NCBI RefSeq assembly: GCF_021432085.1
Contig: NZ_CP090366.1
Coordinates: 1,240,001 to 1,304,000 of the forward strand
Length of the DNA: 64,000 nucleotides
Source of the DNA: Stutzerimonas kunmingensis
GTDB taxonomy: Bacteria > Pseudomonadota > Gammaproteobacteria > Pseudomonadales > Pseudomonadaceae
Direction of reading: 5' to 3'
The number at the start of each line of letters is the position of its first letter. Within the stretch, counting starts at the first letter, position 1. The translations under genes and the position numbers were made by a program. Below the pieces are notes generated by a model. It was not told the DNA's origin and did not search any database. It saw only the letters and a program-made list of their open reading frames with translations. This document shows positions 36,874 to 47,571 of the stretch, piece after piece.

Positions 36874-38700
36874 TCATAGCGGAAACAGCAGCGGCACCAG
36901 CAGCACCGAGACGATCATGACCAGCGCGGTAAAAGGCACGCCAACTCGGACGAAGTCGGCGAAGCGGTATTGCCCAGGACCGAGCACCAGGGTGTTCACC
37001 GGCGAGGAAATCGGCGTCATGAACGCGGCGGAGGCGGCCAGCGCGACGATCATGGCGAACGGATAGGGCGAGGCGCCCAGCTGCTCGGCGGTGGACAGCG
37101 CAACGGGTGCCATCAGCACAGCCGTCGCCGTGTTGGAGATGAACAGCCCGATCACTGCGGTCAGCAGAAACAGGCAGGCGAGCAAGGCATGCGGTCCGGC
37201 ATCGCCGAGCAGGCCGACCAGCCCCGATGTCGCCAGGGCGATGCCGCCGGTCTTCTGCAACGCCAAGGCGAACGGCAGCATGCCGACGATCAGCACCAGG
37301 CTTTGCCAGTGAATCGCCTTGTAGGCGCTGTCCATGTCGATGCAGCGGAACAGGCCCATGACTAGGCAGCCAATCAGCGCCGCCAGCACGTTGGGCACCA
37401 GGCCGCTGACCATCAATGTCACCATCACCGCCAGCCCGAGCAGCGCGAACGGTGCCTGGTTGGCCGCGTGCGCCACGTCGTCCACCTCGGCCGGCAGGCT
37501 CAGCACGAGGAAGTCGCGGCTCATGCCCTGCAGACGGTGAATATGCTTCCAGCTGCCGGCCACCAGCAGCGTATCGGCTGGCTTGAGCTTTTCATCCACC
37601 AGCAGCCCCTGCAGGGCTTGGCGATTGCGGCGCAGACCGACCACGTTGAGCTTGTGCCGGCTGCGAAAACCCAGTTGCTGGATGGTCTTGCCCGGTAGGC
37701 GCGAATCCGGTGGCAGCGCCACTTCCGCCAGCCCCAGCTCGCGACCGTGCACCGAATAGTAGGAGGTGCTGAGTTGCAGGGGTTCGAGGCCCAGCTCCTG
37801 ATAGGCGCCGAGCAGGCCGATGGCCGGGCTGGCCAGATCGACCAGCAGCACATCGCCGACGAACAGTTCGGTATTGCCCGTCGCGATCAGCAGAAGGTTG
37901 CGAAAGCGGTCATGGCGCTCGACGGCGATCACGTTGATGCCGTACTGAGTTCGCAGCTTCAGCTCGTCCAGCGCCTGGTTGGCGAGAATCGATCCCGGCA
38001 TCACCCGCAGTCGCCGCTCGCGTTCTTCCAGTCGATACTCCCGCGCCAGATCCGCCAGCGTATGGCGATGTTCTGTCGTTTCGCTGCGCTTGTCGCTGCC
38101 CAGCCAGCGGCGCGCCAGCAGCATATAGCCGACGCCGAGCAGCAGAATCGCCAGGCCGATGGGGGTGAAATCGAAGAAGGAGAAGCCGTCGAGCCCGGCG
38201 CGGCGCAGTTCGCTGTTGATCACCAGGTTCGGCGGCGTCGCCACCAGCGTCAGCATGCCGCTGATCAGGCCGGCGAACGCCAGCGGCATCATCAGCCGCC
38301 GTGGCGAGACCTTCATGCGATTGGCGATGCCGAGCACCACGGGAATGAAGATCGCCACCACGCCGGTCGAACTCATCACCGAGCCGAGCGCCGCGACGGC
38401 CAGCATCAGCAGAATCAGCAAGCGGGTCTCGCTGCTGCCGGCGGTACGCATCAGCCAGTCGCCCAGGCGATAGGCGATGCCGGTGCGCACCAGGCCGTCG
38501 CCGATGACGAACAGGGTGGCGATCAGCACCACGCTCGGATCGCTGAAACCGGCCAGTGCCTCCTGCACGCTGAGCACACCAGTGAGCGGCAGCGCGACCA
38601 TGGCCAGTACCGCCACCACGTCCATGCGTGGCTTGTTCAGCGCGAACAGGCCGATGCAACCGGTGAGCAGGCCGAGAACCAGCAGCAGGTCGCCACTCAT
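36874..38700 (-). CDS. SLC13/DASS-family permease with central RCK_C (TrkA-C) domains
   Basis: 608 residues. Two clusters of hydrophobic helices (about 1-195 and 400-608) flank a soluble middle with two TrkA-C/RCK_C-like domains (about 215-380; ERRLRVMPGSILANQALDELKL and VALPPDSRLPGKTIQQLGF). The transport half shows TPPNLVINSELRRAG and, near the C-terminus, SNTATAVLMAPVALSTAEQLG and PISSPVNTLVLGPGQY, which are DASS signatures. It probably transports a divalent or inorganic anion such as sulfate, coupled to Na+, and may be regulated by ligand binding to its RCK_C domains. It starts six bases after the small winged-helix gene, so the two are likely coupled. Confidence 0.88.
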   Translation of the reverse strand: MSGDLLLVLGLLTGCIGLFALNKPRMDVVAVLAMVALPLTGVLSVQEALAGFSDPSVVLIATLFVIGDGLVRTGIAYRLGDWLMRTAGSSETRLLILLMLAVAALGSVMSSTGVVAIFIPVVLGIANRMKVSPRRLMMPLAFAGLISGMLTLVATPPNLVINSELRRAGLDGFSFFDFTPIGLAILLLGVGYMLLARRWLGSDKRSETTEHRHTLADLAREYRLEERERRLRVMPGSILANQALDELKLRTQYGINVIAVERHDRFRNLLLIATGNTELFVGDVLLVDLASPAIGLLGAYQELGLEPLQLSTSYYSVHGRELGLAEVALPPDSRLPGKTIQQLGFRSRHKLNVVGLRRNRQALQGLLVDEKLKPADTLLVAGSWKHIHRLQGMSRDFLVLSLPAEVDDVAHAANQAPFALLGLAVMVTLMVSGLVPNVLAALIGCLVMGLFRCIDMDSAYKAIHWQSLVLIVGMLPFALALQKTGGIALATSGLVGLLGDAGPHALLACLFLLTAVIGLFISNTATAVLMAPVALSTAEQLGASPYPFAMIVALAASAAFMTPISSPVNTLVLGPGQYRFADFVRVGVPFTALVMIVSVLLVPLLFPL

Positions 38701-38706
38701 GGTCGA

Positions 38707-39003
38707 TCAGGGATATTCGAGAATGGATTTGATACGCGGCAGGTTGCGCTCGATCCAGCCCTTGTCGATGGCACCCCAGTCGCGGATGGCGTAGTGGCCG
38801 GCATTGTGGCGTTCGCCGTCGTCCTGCTCGAAGCTGCAGTCGATGTCCAGCTCCGCGAGCGCGGCAAGGGTGTCCTGGGCGGTGCGCCGCGGCATGCCGG
38901 TCGCGGCCATCAGTGCAGGGACACTACAGGCGGTGCCGCTGTCGATCAGCCAGGCGACGTAGAGTCGGCGATAGAAACTGGTTTTGGTCTTGCTGACGGT
39001 CAT
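38707..39003 (-). CDS. Small winged-helix DNA-binding protein (FeoC-like/HTH)
   Basis: 98 residues. The segment SFYRRLYVAWLIDSGTACSVPALMAATGMPRRTAQDTLAALAEL reads as a winged helix-turn-helix (recognition helix MPRRTAQDTLAAL), followed by FEQDDGERHNAGHYAI as wing and RIKSILEYP at the end. It could be a small transcription factor; the role is unknown. It lies between nhaD and the SLC13 gene on the same strand. A perfect 13-bp hairpin ends eight bases before its ATG and covers the only purine-rich stretch that could serve as a ribosome-binding site, suggesting structured control of its translation. Confidence 0.75.
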   Translation of the reverse strand: MTVSKTKTSFYRRLYVAWLIDSGTACSVPALMAATGMPRRTAQDTLAALAELDIDCSFEQDDGERHNAGHYAIRDWGAIDKGWIERNLPRIKSILEYP

Positions 39004-39011
39004 GGAAGGTC

Positions 39012-39050
39012 CCTGGCCAGGTCGTCTGTGGGGGCAGCGACCTGGCCAGG
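39012..39050 (-). promoter_or_regulatory. Perfect 13-bp stem-loop between nhaD and the winged-helix gene
   Basis: Arms CCTGGCCAGGTCG (39012-39024) and CGACCTGGCCAGG (39038-39050) enclose a 13-nt loop. On the minus strand no T-run follows, so it is not a classic intrinsic terminator. The stem ends eight bases before the ATG of the next gene. It could protect the nhaD 3' end or hinder initiation downstream. Confidence 0.7.
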
Positions 39051-39061
39051 CTCGCTGCGGT

Positions 39062-40444
39062 TTAGCGCAGGGCGAGCATGCCGATGTAGGTCGCGGCGCC
39101 CGCAGTGTAACCGAGGAAGGCCAGCAAGCTGACGCGCTTGACGTACCAGGTGAAGCTGATCTTCTCCATGCCCATCGCCGCGACGCCCGCTGCCGAGCCA
39201 ATGATCAAGGTGCTGCCGCCGGTACCGGCGCAGAAAGCGAGCATCTCCCAGAAGTTGCCATCGACGACGAACTGCGACAGCCAGCTGGTCTCCTCGGGGC
39301 TGGCAGAAGCCAGTACGGCAGGGCTGACCAACGGATACATCTTCATCGCACCGGCCACCAGCGGCACGTTGTCGACCACGGCCGAAAGCAGGCCGATGGC
39401 GTAGGTGATCGGGTAGATGTGGCCGAGCGATTCGCGCAGGGCGGTCGCGACCTGGGTCAGGTGGCCCGCGGTAGCGAGACTGGATACGGCCAGCAGAATG
39501 CCGAGGAAGAACAGCACGCTGGGGGTGTCCACCTTGCGCAGAACGCCGACTACCGAAAGCGGGTGCTTGTCTTCGGCATTCTTGTTGCGGTGGATGAACT
39601 CGGTGGTCACCCAGAGCACGCCGAGGCCGAAGAGGATGCCCATGTAAGGCGGCAGGTGGGTCACGGTCTTAAACACCGGGACGAAGAGCAGGGCAGCGAG
39701 GCCAAGACCGAGTACCAGATTGCGCTCGAATACGGTGGTGGTCGGTGGGTGCTTCTCGGCCAGGTGAGCACGAGGACGTGGGCGTGGTGCCTCGCCGCGC
39801 AGACGGAAGCTGAGAATGATCAGCGGCACCAGCAGGCACACCAGGCTTGGCAGGAACAGACCGGTGATCACGCCGGAAGCGCTGATCTGGTTACCGATCC
39901 AGAGCATGGTGGTGGTCACGTCACCGATCGGCGACCAGGCACCACCGGCGTTGGCGGCGATTACCACGACGCCGACGAACAACCAGCGCTCGGGACGGCC
40001 GCGGATGAGCTTGCGCAGCAGCGAGACCATGACGATGGTGGTGGTCAGGTTGTCCAGTGCTGCGGAGAGGAAGAAGGTGAGGAAGCCGATGATCCACAGC
40101 AAGTGCACGCGCTTGCGGGTCTGGATGCGGTCGGTGATTACCTTGAAACCTTCGTGGGAGTCGATCAGCTCGACGATGGTCATCGCGCCGAGCAGGAAGA
40201 AGAGAATCTCCGAGACTTCTCCCAGTTGATGACGCAGCGATTCGACCACCACCGCCGAGGAGTCCCCGGGGTTGTGGCTGCCGGGTTGCAGCAGCGGAAG
40301 TATCTGGTCGGCGCCCAGCACCAGAATGGTCCAGGTCACAACCGCGGTCAGGATCGCGGCAGCGGCCTTGTCTATCTTCAGGGGATGTTCAAAGGCTATG
40401 CATAGATAGCCTATGACGAACACGACAGCCATGAGTGCATACAT
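39062..40444 (-). CDS. nhaD: Na+/H+ antiporter NhaD
   Basis: 460 residues, with 12-13 helices; belongs to the IT superfamily. It exchanges cytoplasmic Na+ (or Li+) for protons, giving salt and alkali tolerance. Diagnostic segments: FFLLGAMTIVELIDSHEGF, SAALDNLTTTIVMVSLLRKL, ANAGGAWSPIGDVTTTMLWIGNQ and the C-terminal SAVVDNVPLVAGAMKMY and FCAGTGGSTLIIGSAAGVA. The start at 40444 has GGAG eight bases upstream; the open frame runs further, but MYALMAVVFVIGYL is the family beginning. Probably monocistronic from its own promoter in the 361-base gap before valS. Confidence 0.94.
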   Translation of the reverse strand: MYALMAVVFVIGYLCIAFEHPLKIDKAAAAILTAVVTWTILVLGADQILPLLQPGSHNPGDSSAVVVESLRHQLGEVSEILFFLLGAMTIVELIDSHEGFKVITDRIQTRKRVHLLWIIGFLTFFLSAALDNLTTTIVMVSLLRKLIRGRPERWLFVGVVVIAANAGGAWSPIGDVTTTMLWIGNQISASGVITGLFLPSLVCLLVPLIILSFRLRGEAPRPRPRAHLAEKHPPTTTVFERNLVLGLGLAALLFVPVFKTVTHLPPYMGILFGLGVLWVTTEFIHRNKNAEDKHPLSVVGVLRKVDTPSVLFFLGILLAVSSLATAGHLTQVATALRESLGHIYPITYAIGLLSAVVDNVPLVAGAMKMYPLVSPAVLASASPEETSWLSQFVVDGNFWEMLAFCAGTGGSTLIIGSAAGVAAMGMEKISFTWYVKRVSLLAFLGYTAGAATYIGMLALR

Positions 40445-40755
40445 CGGAGGGACTCCATCTTGAGGAACCTTGCCGGGCATGCGGGTGTGTCGACGCAGCC
40501 TCAGCGGCTGGCAGGGGAACGATTCGCTAGCGAGGTGAAACAAATCGGGGCGGTGGACTGCCCTGGGAGACGGTTGCGCGTTCGGCGAAATACGTGGGGC
40601 ATTGCGCTTCGCAGCAGGGGGCTCATTTCACATCGTCGAGCTGTTCGTCTTGGCTTTAACGGCCTGCCAGTTTGAAAAGGGGTGTTTCATGTGCGGCATA
40701 GTGTATCAGCGTTGCCGGTAATAACTTGTCATCAATCAAGATGACCTCCTTAAGC
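40445..40755. other. Non-coding region with the nhaD promoter
   Basis: No gene is supported. The region is the 5' side of nhaD (minus) and ends at the valS terminator. I looked for a structured leader and saw no riboswitch I recognise. Confidence 0.45.
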
Positions 40756-40790
40756 AAAAAGGCCAGCACCTTTCGGGCTGGCCTTTTGCG
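40756..40790 (-). terminator. Intrinsic terminator of valS
   Basis: AAAAAGGCCAGC/GCTGGCC stem with a short loop, flanked by A and T runs; on the minus strand it ends in TTTTT. It lies 16 bases beyond the valS stop. Confidence 0.88.
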
Positions 40791-40805
40791 TTTACCGCGT
40801 CCTGA

Positions 40806-43640
40806 TCAGAGCGTGGCGATGCGGTCGCGCTGCTCCTGCAGCCTGGCTTTGGCCTGTTCGGCCTCGGCCAGTTTGGCGCGTTCCTTGTCGATCACCTCGG
40901 CGGGTGCCTTGTCGACGAAACCGGCGTTCGACAGCTTTCCGCCGACGCGCTTGACCTCGCCGTCCAGCCGGGCGAGTTCCTTGTCCAGGCGAGCCAGTTC
41001 GGCATCCTTGTCGATCAGGCCAGCCATCGGCACAAGCACCTGCATGTCACCCACCAGCGCGATGGCCGACAGCGGTGCTTCTTCGCCGTCGTTGAGCAGG
41101 CGCACGCTTTCCAGCTTGGCCAGTTTCTTCAGCAGCGGCTCGTTGTCGGTCAGGCGGCGTTGATCGGTAGCCGAGGCGTTGCCCAGCACCACGTCGATGC
41201 GCTTGGCCATGGAGATGTTCATCTCGCCGCGGATCTGGCGGATGCCCAGCATGAAGGCCTTGAGCCACTCGATATCGCCTTCGGCGGCTTCGTCGATACG
41301 CTCCGGGTTGAACTCCGGCCACGGCTGCAGCATCAGCGTTGGACCGGACTTGCCGGCGAGCGGCGCGACGCGCTGCCAGATTTCCTCGGTAATGAACGGC
41401 ATGAACGGATGCGCCAGGCGCAGCGCGGTTTCCAGAACGCGCACCAAGGTGCGGCGGGTACCGCGCTGGCGTTCGGCGCTTGCGGTCTCGTCCCACAGCA
41501 GCGGCTTGACCAGCTCCAGGTACCAGGCGCAGTACTCGTCCCAGATGAACTCGTACAGCACTTGAGCGGCCAGGTCGAAGCGGAACGCCTCCAGCTGTCG
41601 ATTCACTTCGCTTTCGGTACGCTGCAACGCGGAGATGATCCAGCGATCCACCGACGAGAGCTCGACGGGCTCGCCGTTGACCCCCGTGTCCTTGCCCTCG
41701 GTGTTCTCGAAGACGAAGTTGGCGGCGTTCCAGATCTTGTTGCAGAAGTTGCGGTAACCCTCGACGCGGCCCATGTCGAACTTGATGTCGCGGCCGGTTG
41801 AGGCCAGCGAGCAGAAGGTGAAGCGCAGGGCGTCGGTGCCGTAGCTGGCGATGCCTTCGGGGAACTCGGCGCGGGTCTGCTTGGCGATCTTCTCGGCCAG
41901 CTTGGGCTGCATCATGCCGCTGGTGCGCTTGGTCAGCAGTTCATCGAGGGTGATGCCATCGACGATGTCCAGCGGGTCGAGCACGTTGCCCTTGGACTTG
42001 GACATCTTCTGCCCCTGACCATCGCGTACCAGACCGTGCACGTAGACGGTCTTGAACGGAATCTGCCCGGTCAGGTGAGTGGACAGCATGATCATCCGGG
42101 CGACCCAGAAGAAGATGATGTCGAAGCCTGTGACCAGCACGTCGGTGGGGTGGAAGGTCTTCAGGAACTCGGTCTGCTGCGGCCAGCCGAGTGTGGAAAA
42201 GGTCCACAGGCCGGAGCTGAACCAGGTGTCCAGCACGTCCTCGTCCTGACGCAGTTCGACGTTGTTGCAGAGGTTGTACTTGCTGCGTACCTCGACTTCA
42301 TCGCGGCCAACGTAGACGTTGCCGGCTTCGTCGTACCACGCAGGAATGCGATGGCCCCACCAGAGCTGACGGCTGATGCACCAGTCCTGGATGTCGCGCA
42401 TCCAGCTGAAGTACATGTTCTCGTACTGCTTGGGCACGAACTGGATCTCGCCGCTTTCGACGGCGGCGATGGCCTTCTCGGCCAGCGGTTTGGTGGAAAC
42501 GTACCACTGGTCGGTCAGCCACGGCTCGATGATGGTGCCCGAGCGATCACCTCGGGGGACTTTCAGCGCGTGGTCGTCGATCTTTTCCAGCAGGCTCATG
42601 GCGTCGAACTCGGCGACGATGGCCTTGCGCGCATCGAAGCGGTCCATGTGCGCGTAGCCGTCCGGCAGGTTGGCATCGATCTTGTCGTTCGGCGTCCCGT
42701 CGATGTTGAACACCTGGGCCTTGGCGAGCACCGCGGCGTTGCGGTCGAAGATATTGATCAGCGGCAAGTGATGACGCTTGCCAACCTCGTAGTCGTTGAA
42801 GTCATGCGCCGGGGTGATCTTCACGCAGCCGGTACCGAACTCGAGGTCGACGTAGTCGTCGGCGACGATCGGGATCAGGCGGTTGACCAGCGGCAGCATG
42901 ACGTGACGGCCGATCAGGCTCTTGTAGCGCTCGTCCTCCGGGTGCACGGCGATGGCGGCGTCACCGAGCATGGTTTCCGGACGGGTAGTGGCGACCACCA
43001 GGTAATCCAGGCCGTCTGCAGTCTTGCAGCCGTCGGCCAGTGGATAACGCAGGTGCCAGAGATGACCTTTCTCGTCATGGTTCTCGACTTCGAGGTCTGA
43101 GATCGCGGTGTGCAGCTTGGTGTCCCAGTTGACCAGGCGCTTGCCGCGATAGATCAGGCCGTCCTCGTGCAGGCGAACGAAGGCTTCCTTGACCGCCTCG
43201 GACAGGCCATCGTCCATGGTGAAGCGCTCGCGCGACCAGTCCACCGAGGAGCCCAGGCGACGGATCTGCCGGGTAATGGTGCCGCCGGACTCTTCCTTCC
43301 ACTGCCAGACCTTCTCGAGAAACTTCTCGCGTCCAAGGTCATGACGCGAAACGCCCTGCGCGCCGAGCTGGCGCTCGACCACCATCTGCGTGGCGATACC
43401 AGCATGGTCTGTACCTGGCTGCCACAGGGTGTTGCGGCCCTGCATGCGGCGCCAGCGGATCAATGCATCCATGATGGCGTTGTTGAAGCCGTGACCCATG
43501 TGCAGGCTGCCGGTGACGTTCGGCGGCGGGATCATGATGGTGTAGGGCTCGCCGGAACCTTGCGGGGCGAAATAGTTGTTCGATTCCCAGGTCTGGTACC
43601 AGGAAGTCTCGATGGCGTGCGGCTGGTAGGTCTTGTCCAT
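40806..43640 (-). CDS. valS: Valyl-tRNA synthetase
   Basis: 944 residues. Class I aminoacyl-tRNA synthetase. The HIGH-equivalent motif is HMGH at residues 47-50 in [14 protein letters not shown], and the KMSKS loop is [10 protein letters not shown] at about residue 545. The editing domain (about 190-340) has [17 protein letters not shown]. The anticodon-binding domain contains [13 protein letters not shown]. The last 65 residues form the family's coiled coil ([19 protein letters not shown]). It charges tRNA-Val. A long core gene, with its own terminator; the upstream small genes and holC are on the same strand but separated by a terminator hairpin. Confidence 0.98.
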   Translation of the reverse strand: MDKTYQPHAIETSWYQTWESNNYFAPQGSGEPYTIMIPPPNVTGSLHMGHGFNNAIMDALIRWRRMQGRNTLWQPGTDHAGIATQMVVERQLGAQGVSRHDLGREKFLEKVWQWKEESGGTITRQIRRLGSSVDWSRERFTMDDGLSEAVKEAFVRLHEDGLIYRGKRLVNWDTKLHTAISDLEVENHDEKGHLWHLRYPLADGCKTADGLDYLVVATTRPETMLGDAAIAVHPEDERYKSLIGRHVMLPLVNRLIPIVADDYVDLEFGTGCVKITPAHDFNDYEVGKRHHLPLINIFDRNAAVLAKAQVFNIDGTPNDKIDANLPDGYAHMDRFDARKAIVAEFDAMSLLEKIDDHALKVPRGDRSGTIIEPWLTDQWYVSTKPLAEKAIAAVESGEIQFVPKQYENMYFSWMRDIQDWCISRQLWWGHRIPAWYDEAGNVYVGRDEVEVRSKYNLCNNVELRQDEDVLDTWFSSGLWTFSTLGWPQQTEFLKTFHPTDVLVTGFDIIFFWVARMIMLSTHLTGQIPFKTVYVHGLVRDGQGQKMSKSKGNVLDPLDIVDGITLDELLTKRTSGMMQPKLAEKIAKQTRAEFPEGIASYGTDALRFTFCSLASTGRDIKFDMGRVEGYRNFCNKIWNAANFVFENTEGKDTGVNGEPVELSSVDRWIISALQRTESEVNRQLEAFRFDLAAQVLYEFIWDEYCAWYLELVKPLLWDETASAERQRGTRRTLVRVLETALRLAHPFMPFITEEIWQRVAPLAGKSGPTLMLQPWPEFNPERIDEAAEGDIEWLKAFMLGIRQIRGEMNISMAKRIDVVLGNASATDQRRLTDNEPLLKKLAKLESVRLLNDGEEAPLSAIALVGDMQVLVPMAGLIDKDAELARLDKELARLDGEVKRVGGKLSNAGFVDKAPAEVIDKERAKLAEAEQAKARLQEQRDRIATL

Positions 43641-43693
43641 GCGGCGGGACCCTTAAAACGGCTGGTCGGAAAAACGGGCAAGTATAAAGGCAA

Positions 43694-43717
43694 ACGGCCG
43701 CGAGATTTCGCGGCCGT
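43694..43717 (-). terminator. Terminator-like hairpin after the 126-aa gene
   Basis: ACGGCCGCGA/TCGCGGCCGT, a 10-bp stem with a 4-nt loop, followed on the minus strand by TTTGCCTTTAT. It lies 31 bases beyond the stop of the 126-aa gene and before valS. Confidence 0.7.
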
Positions 43718-43747
43718 GCTTATTAACTGCGCATTGTCGCGGATGAC

Positions 43748-44128
43748 TCAGGAGCGAGGCGGGGGCGTGCGTACCAGGCGCTCGATTCGGCTCTCGAGGC
43801 GACGCTTGAGTTCCGCCTCGATCTGCGGCACGAAGTCGTCGATCACTTCCTGCAGGATCAGATTGGCCGCGGTGCGCAGTTCGTGGTCGATGTGCCGTTC
43901 GGCCAGGGAGCGAAACGCGCTGCGCACGCTGGTTTCCCGCGGCTCGTCGTCGCTGGCGCTCGCGGCCGGAACGGCAGGCGCTGGCTCGACGATATCGGAC
44001 AGCAGCGGAATGCTGTCCGGGTCCAGCGCGGCCGGAGCCTCGTCTGGAAAATCGTCACCGAGCAGGGCGCGGATGGACTCGAGATCGCTCAGCAGTTCGG
44101 CGGGTTTGTTCGGGGCTTTCGGTGTCAT
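43748..44128 (-). CDS. Conserved protein of unknown function (126 aa) next to holC
   Basis: 126 residues. Acidic N-terminal half (LLSDLESIRALLGDDFPDE, then a Pro/Ala-rich linker) and a helical C-terminal half (RSLAERHIDHELRTAANLILQEVIDDFVPQIEAELKRRLESRIERLV). I recognise no named domain. The gene recurs beside holC and valS in Pseudomonas genomes as I recall, and has been grouped with DNA polymerase III chi in context only. The repeated helical pattern suggests a coiled-coil or helix-bundle partner protein. The function is not known, so no claim is made beyond the context. Confidence 0.7.
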   Translation of the reverse strand: MTPKAPNKPAELLSDLESIRALLGDDFPDEAPAALDPDSIPLLSDIVEPAPAVPAASASDDEPRETSVRSAFRSLAERHIDHELRTAANLILQEVIDDFVPQIEAELKRRLESRIERLVRTPPPRS

Positions 44129-44199
44129 CTCAGAAGTTTCCGGGGCTTGAGCATCCCGGCGGCTGCCAGGGGTTTTCCCTTGCTGTCGAATGGTTGGTC

Positions 44200-44619
44200 T
44201 TAAAGCTCGACCCGTTTCGGATCATAGCCCTGGCGTCGATACAGGCGGAAATTCTCCCGGCAGGCGGTCAGCAGTTGCGGTTCCTGGTTGACGATCTCGA
44301 TGACCCGGCTGAACTGGTCGATGTGCGACGAAAGCGTCGATGCCAGGTTGATCAAGAGGCCCTGCGTGAATTGAGGTGCCTGGTCGACACCGATCACCAC
44401 CGGGGCCTTCGGGTCGTCGACGTGCTGCTCGTGGGGAATGAAGCGCTCGGCGCGAAAGTCCCAGAGTAGCTCGTCGACTTCGCTCGACTGCGTTTCATCG
44501 ACGCAGCGAATGAATACCTGCATGCCGTGTTGCCAGCCCTTGGCCGCCAACTGACAGGCCGCCCGCAGGCGGCCGGTCGGGTTGGCGTCGGGCAGGACGT
44601 AGAATTCGATCCGCGTCAT
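44200..44619 (-). CDS. holC: DNA polymerase III chi subunit
   Basis: 139 residues. The chi subunit links the clamp loader to single-strand binding protein. It reads IEFYVLPDANPTGRLRAACQLAAKGWQHGMQVFIRC, DELLWDFRAERFIPHEQ, PVVIGVDQAP and ends LYRRQGYDPKRVEL; the FIPH segment and the YRRQGY tail are family hallmarks. It lies downstream of pepA on the same strand, the usual pepA-holC-valS order. Confidence 0.95.
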   Translation of the reverse strand: MTRIEFYVLPDANPTGRLRAACQLAAKGWQHGMQVFIRCVDETQSSEVDELLWDFRAERFIPHEQHVDDPKAPVVIGVDQAPQFTQGLLINLASTLSSHIDQFSRVIEIVNQEPQLLTACRENFRLYRRQGYDPKRVEL

Positions 44620-44694
44620 GGGCGTGCTCCGCTCTGGCCGGGCAGCGCAAGGCGGCTCCGGCCCGAGGGATCAGGCGCGACGGCCAGGTGCATC

Positions 44695-46266
<1,572 letters not shown>

Positions 46267-46371
46267 CTAACGACTGCGCTAGGCTAGAAACGTTGCAATC
46301 GTCGATGCTTCCGCGATTGTTTCGGCGCGGGGGTCCGCGTCCGCTCGGTGCGTCATTACCCAATTTCCAAC

Positions 46372-46389
46372 GGCCCGCTCCGGCGGGCC
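46372..46389. promoter_or_regulatory. GGCCCGC/GCGGGCC hairpin before lptF
   Basis: A perfect 7-bp stem with a 4-nt loop, about 60 bases upstream of lptF in the divergent pepA-lptF region. Probably in the leader of the lptF mRNA; significance unknown. Confidence 0.4.
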
Positions 46390-46449
46390 GGCAACTGGCG
46401 GCTAGTTTGAGCGTTGCCGCCAGAGCCTGACAACCCTGGAGTGTCTGGT

Positions 46450-47571
46450 TTGATCGTCTTTCGTTACCTGTCCCGAGAGCTGCTGGTCACCATGAGCGCG
46501 GTCAGTGCCGTGCTGCTGGTAATCATCATGAGTGGCCGTTTCATCAAGTATCTGGCGCAGGCTGCGCAGGGACTGCTCGACCCAGGGGTGCTGTTGCTGA
46601 TCATGGGCTTTCGTCTGCCCGGCTTTCTGCAGCTCATCCTACCGCTCGGACTGTTTCTCGGCATTCTGCTGGCCTACGGGCGCCTCTATCTGGAAAGCGA
46701 AATGACGGTGCTTTCGGCCACGGGCATGAGCCAGCGCCGGCTGCTGGTCTACAGCCTGGCGCCCGCCGCCCTGGTGGCGGTCGTGGTGGGCTGGCTGAGC
46801 CTGGGGTTGGCGCCGCAGGGCATCGCCGAGGTGGACCGTATCCTCAATCAGCAGGACTCCCTGACCGAGTTCGACACGCTGGTGCCGGGGCGCTTTCAGA
46901 CGTTGCGCGGCGGTTCACGGGTAACCTACACCCGCGAACTGTCGGCTGACCGCAGCGAGCTCGGCGGGGTGTTCATCTCCGAAACCAATGTCTCGCGTCA
47001 GACCGGAAAGGAAAGCGGGCTGTCGGTGCTGGTTGCCGAGAGCGGACGGCAGGAAGTCCAGCCCGATGGCAGTCGCTATCTGATTCTGGAAAACGGCTAT
47101 CGTTATGACGGCAACCCGGGGCAGGCCGGTTACCGCGCCATCCAGTACGACACCTATGGCGTGCTGCTTCCCAAGCCGGAGGTGAACATGGAGCTGAGCG
47201 AACGTGAGGCGCTGCCGACTCGGGAGCTGCTCGGCAGCGACAACATCCGTCATCGCACCGAGCTGCAGTGGCGCTTCTCATTGCCGTTGCTGGTGTTCGT
47301 CGTTACCGTGCTCGCGGTGCCGCTGGCCAAGGTGAATCCGCGGCAGGGGCGTTTTCTCAAGCTGCTGCCGGCGATCCTTCTGTACATGACCTACCTTGCG
47401 TTGCTGATCGCCGTGCGCGGTGCGCTGGACAAGGGGCGAATCCCGATGGCGCTGGGCCTTTGGTGGGTGCACGGGCTGTTCCTGGCGATAGGCCTGTTGA
47501 TGCTTTACTGGGAGCCGATCAGGCTGCGGATGAAGAAGAGCATTGCGCAGCGGGAGGTGGCTCGTGGTTAA
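46450..47571 (+). CDS. lptF: LPS export permease LptF
   Basis: 373 residues from TTG. With LptG it forms the transmembrane pair of the LptB2FG ABC exporter that pulls lipopolysaccharide out of the inner membrane toward LptC. N-terminal helices IVFRYLSRELLVTMSAVSAVLLVIIMSGRF and the coupling-helix region YGRLYLESEMTVLSATGMS lead to a periplasmic beta-jellyroll (about 130-260) and three C-terminal helices. GGAG lies eight bases before the TTG at 46450, and IVFRYLSRE is the family N-terminus, so I prefer it to the upstream ATG at 46414. It overlaps lptG by eight bases. Confidence 0.95.
   Translation: MIVFRYLSRELLVTMSAVSAVLLVIIMSGRFIKYLAQAAQGLLDPGVLLLIMGFRLPGFLQLILPLGLFLGILLAYGRLYLESEMTVLSATGMSQRRLLVYSLAPAALVAVVVGWLSLGLAPQGIAEVDRILNQQDSLTEFDTLVPGRFQTLRGGSRVTYTRELSADRSELGGVFISETNVSRQTGKESGLSVLVAESGRQEVQPDGSRYLILENGYRYDGNPGQAGYRAIQYDTYGVLLPKPEVNMELSEREALPTRELLGSDNIRHRTELQWRFSLPLLVFVVTVLAVPLAKVNPRQGRFLKLLPAILLYMTYLALLIAVRGALDKGRIPMALGLWWVHGLFLAIGLLMLYWEPIRLRMKKSIAQREVARG

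Noticed and set aside
40445..40755. Sodium- or SAH-type riboswitch before nhaD
   Set aside because: I could not identify a conserved core by eye; covariance-model search would be needed to support it.
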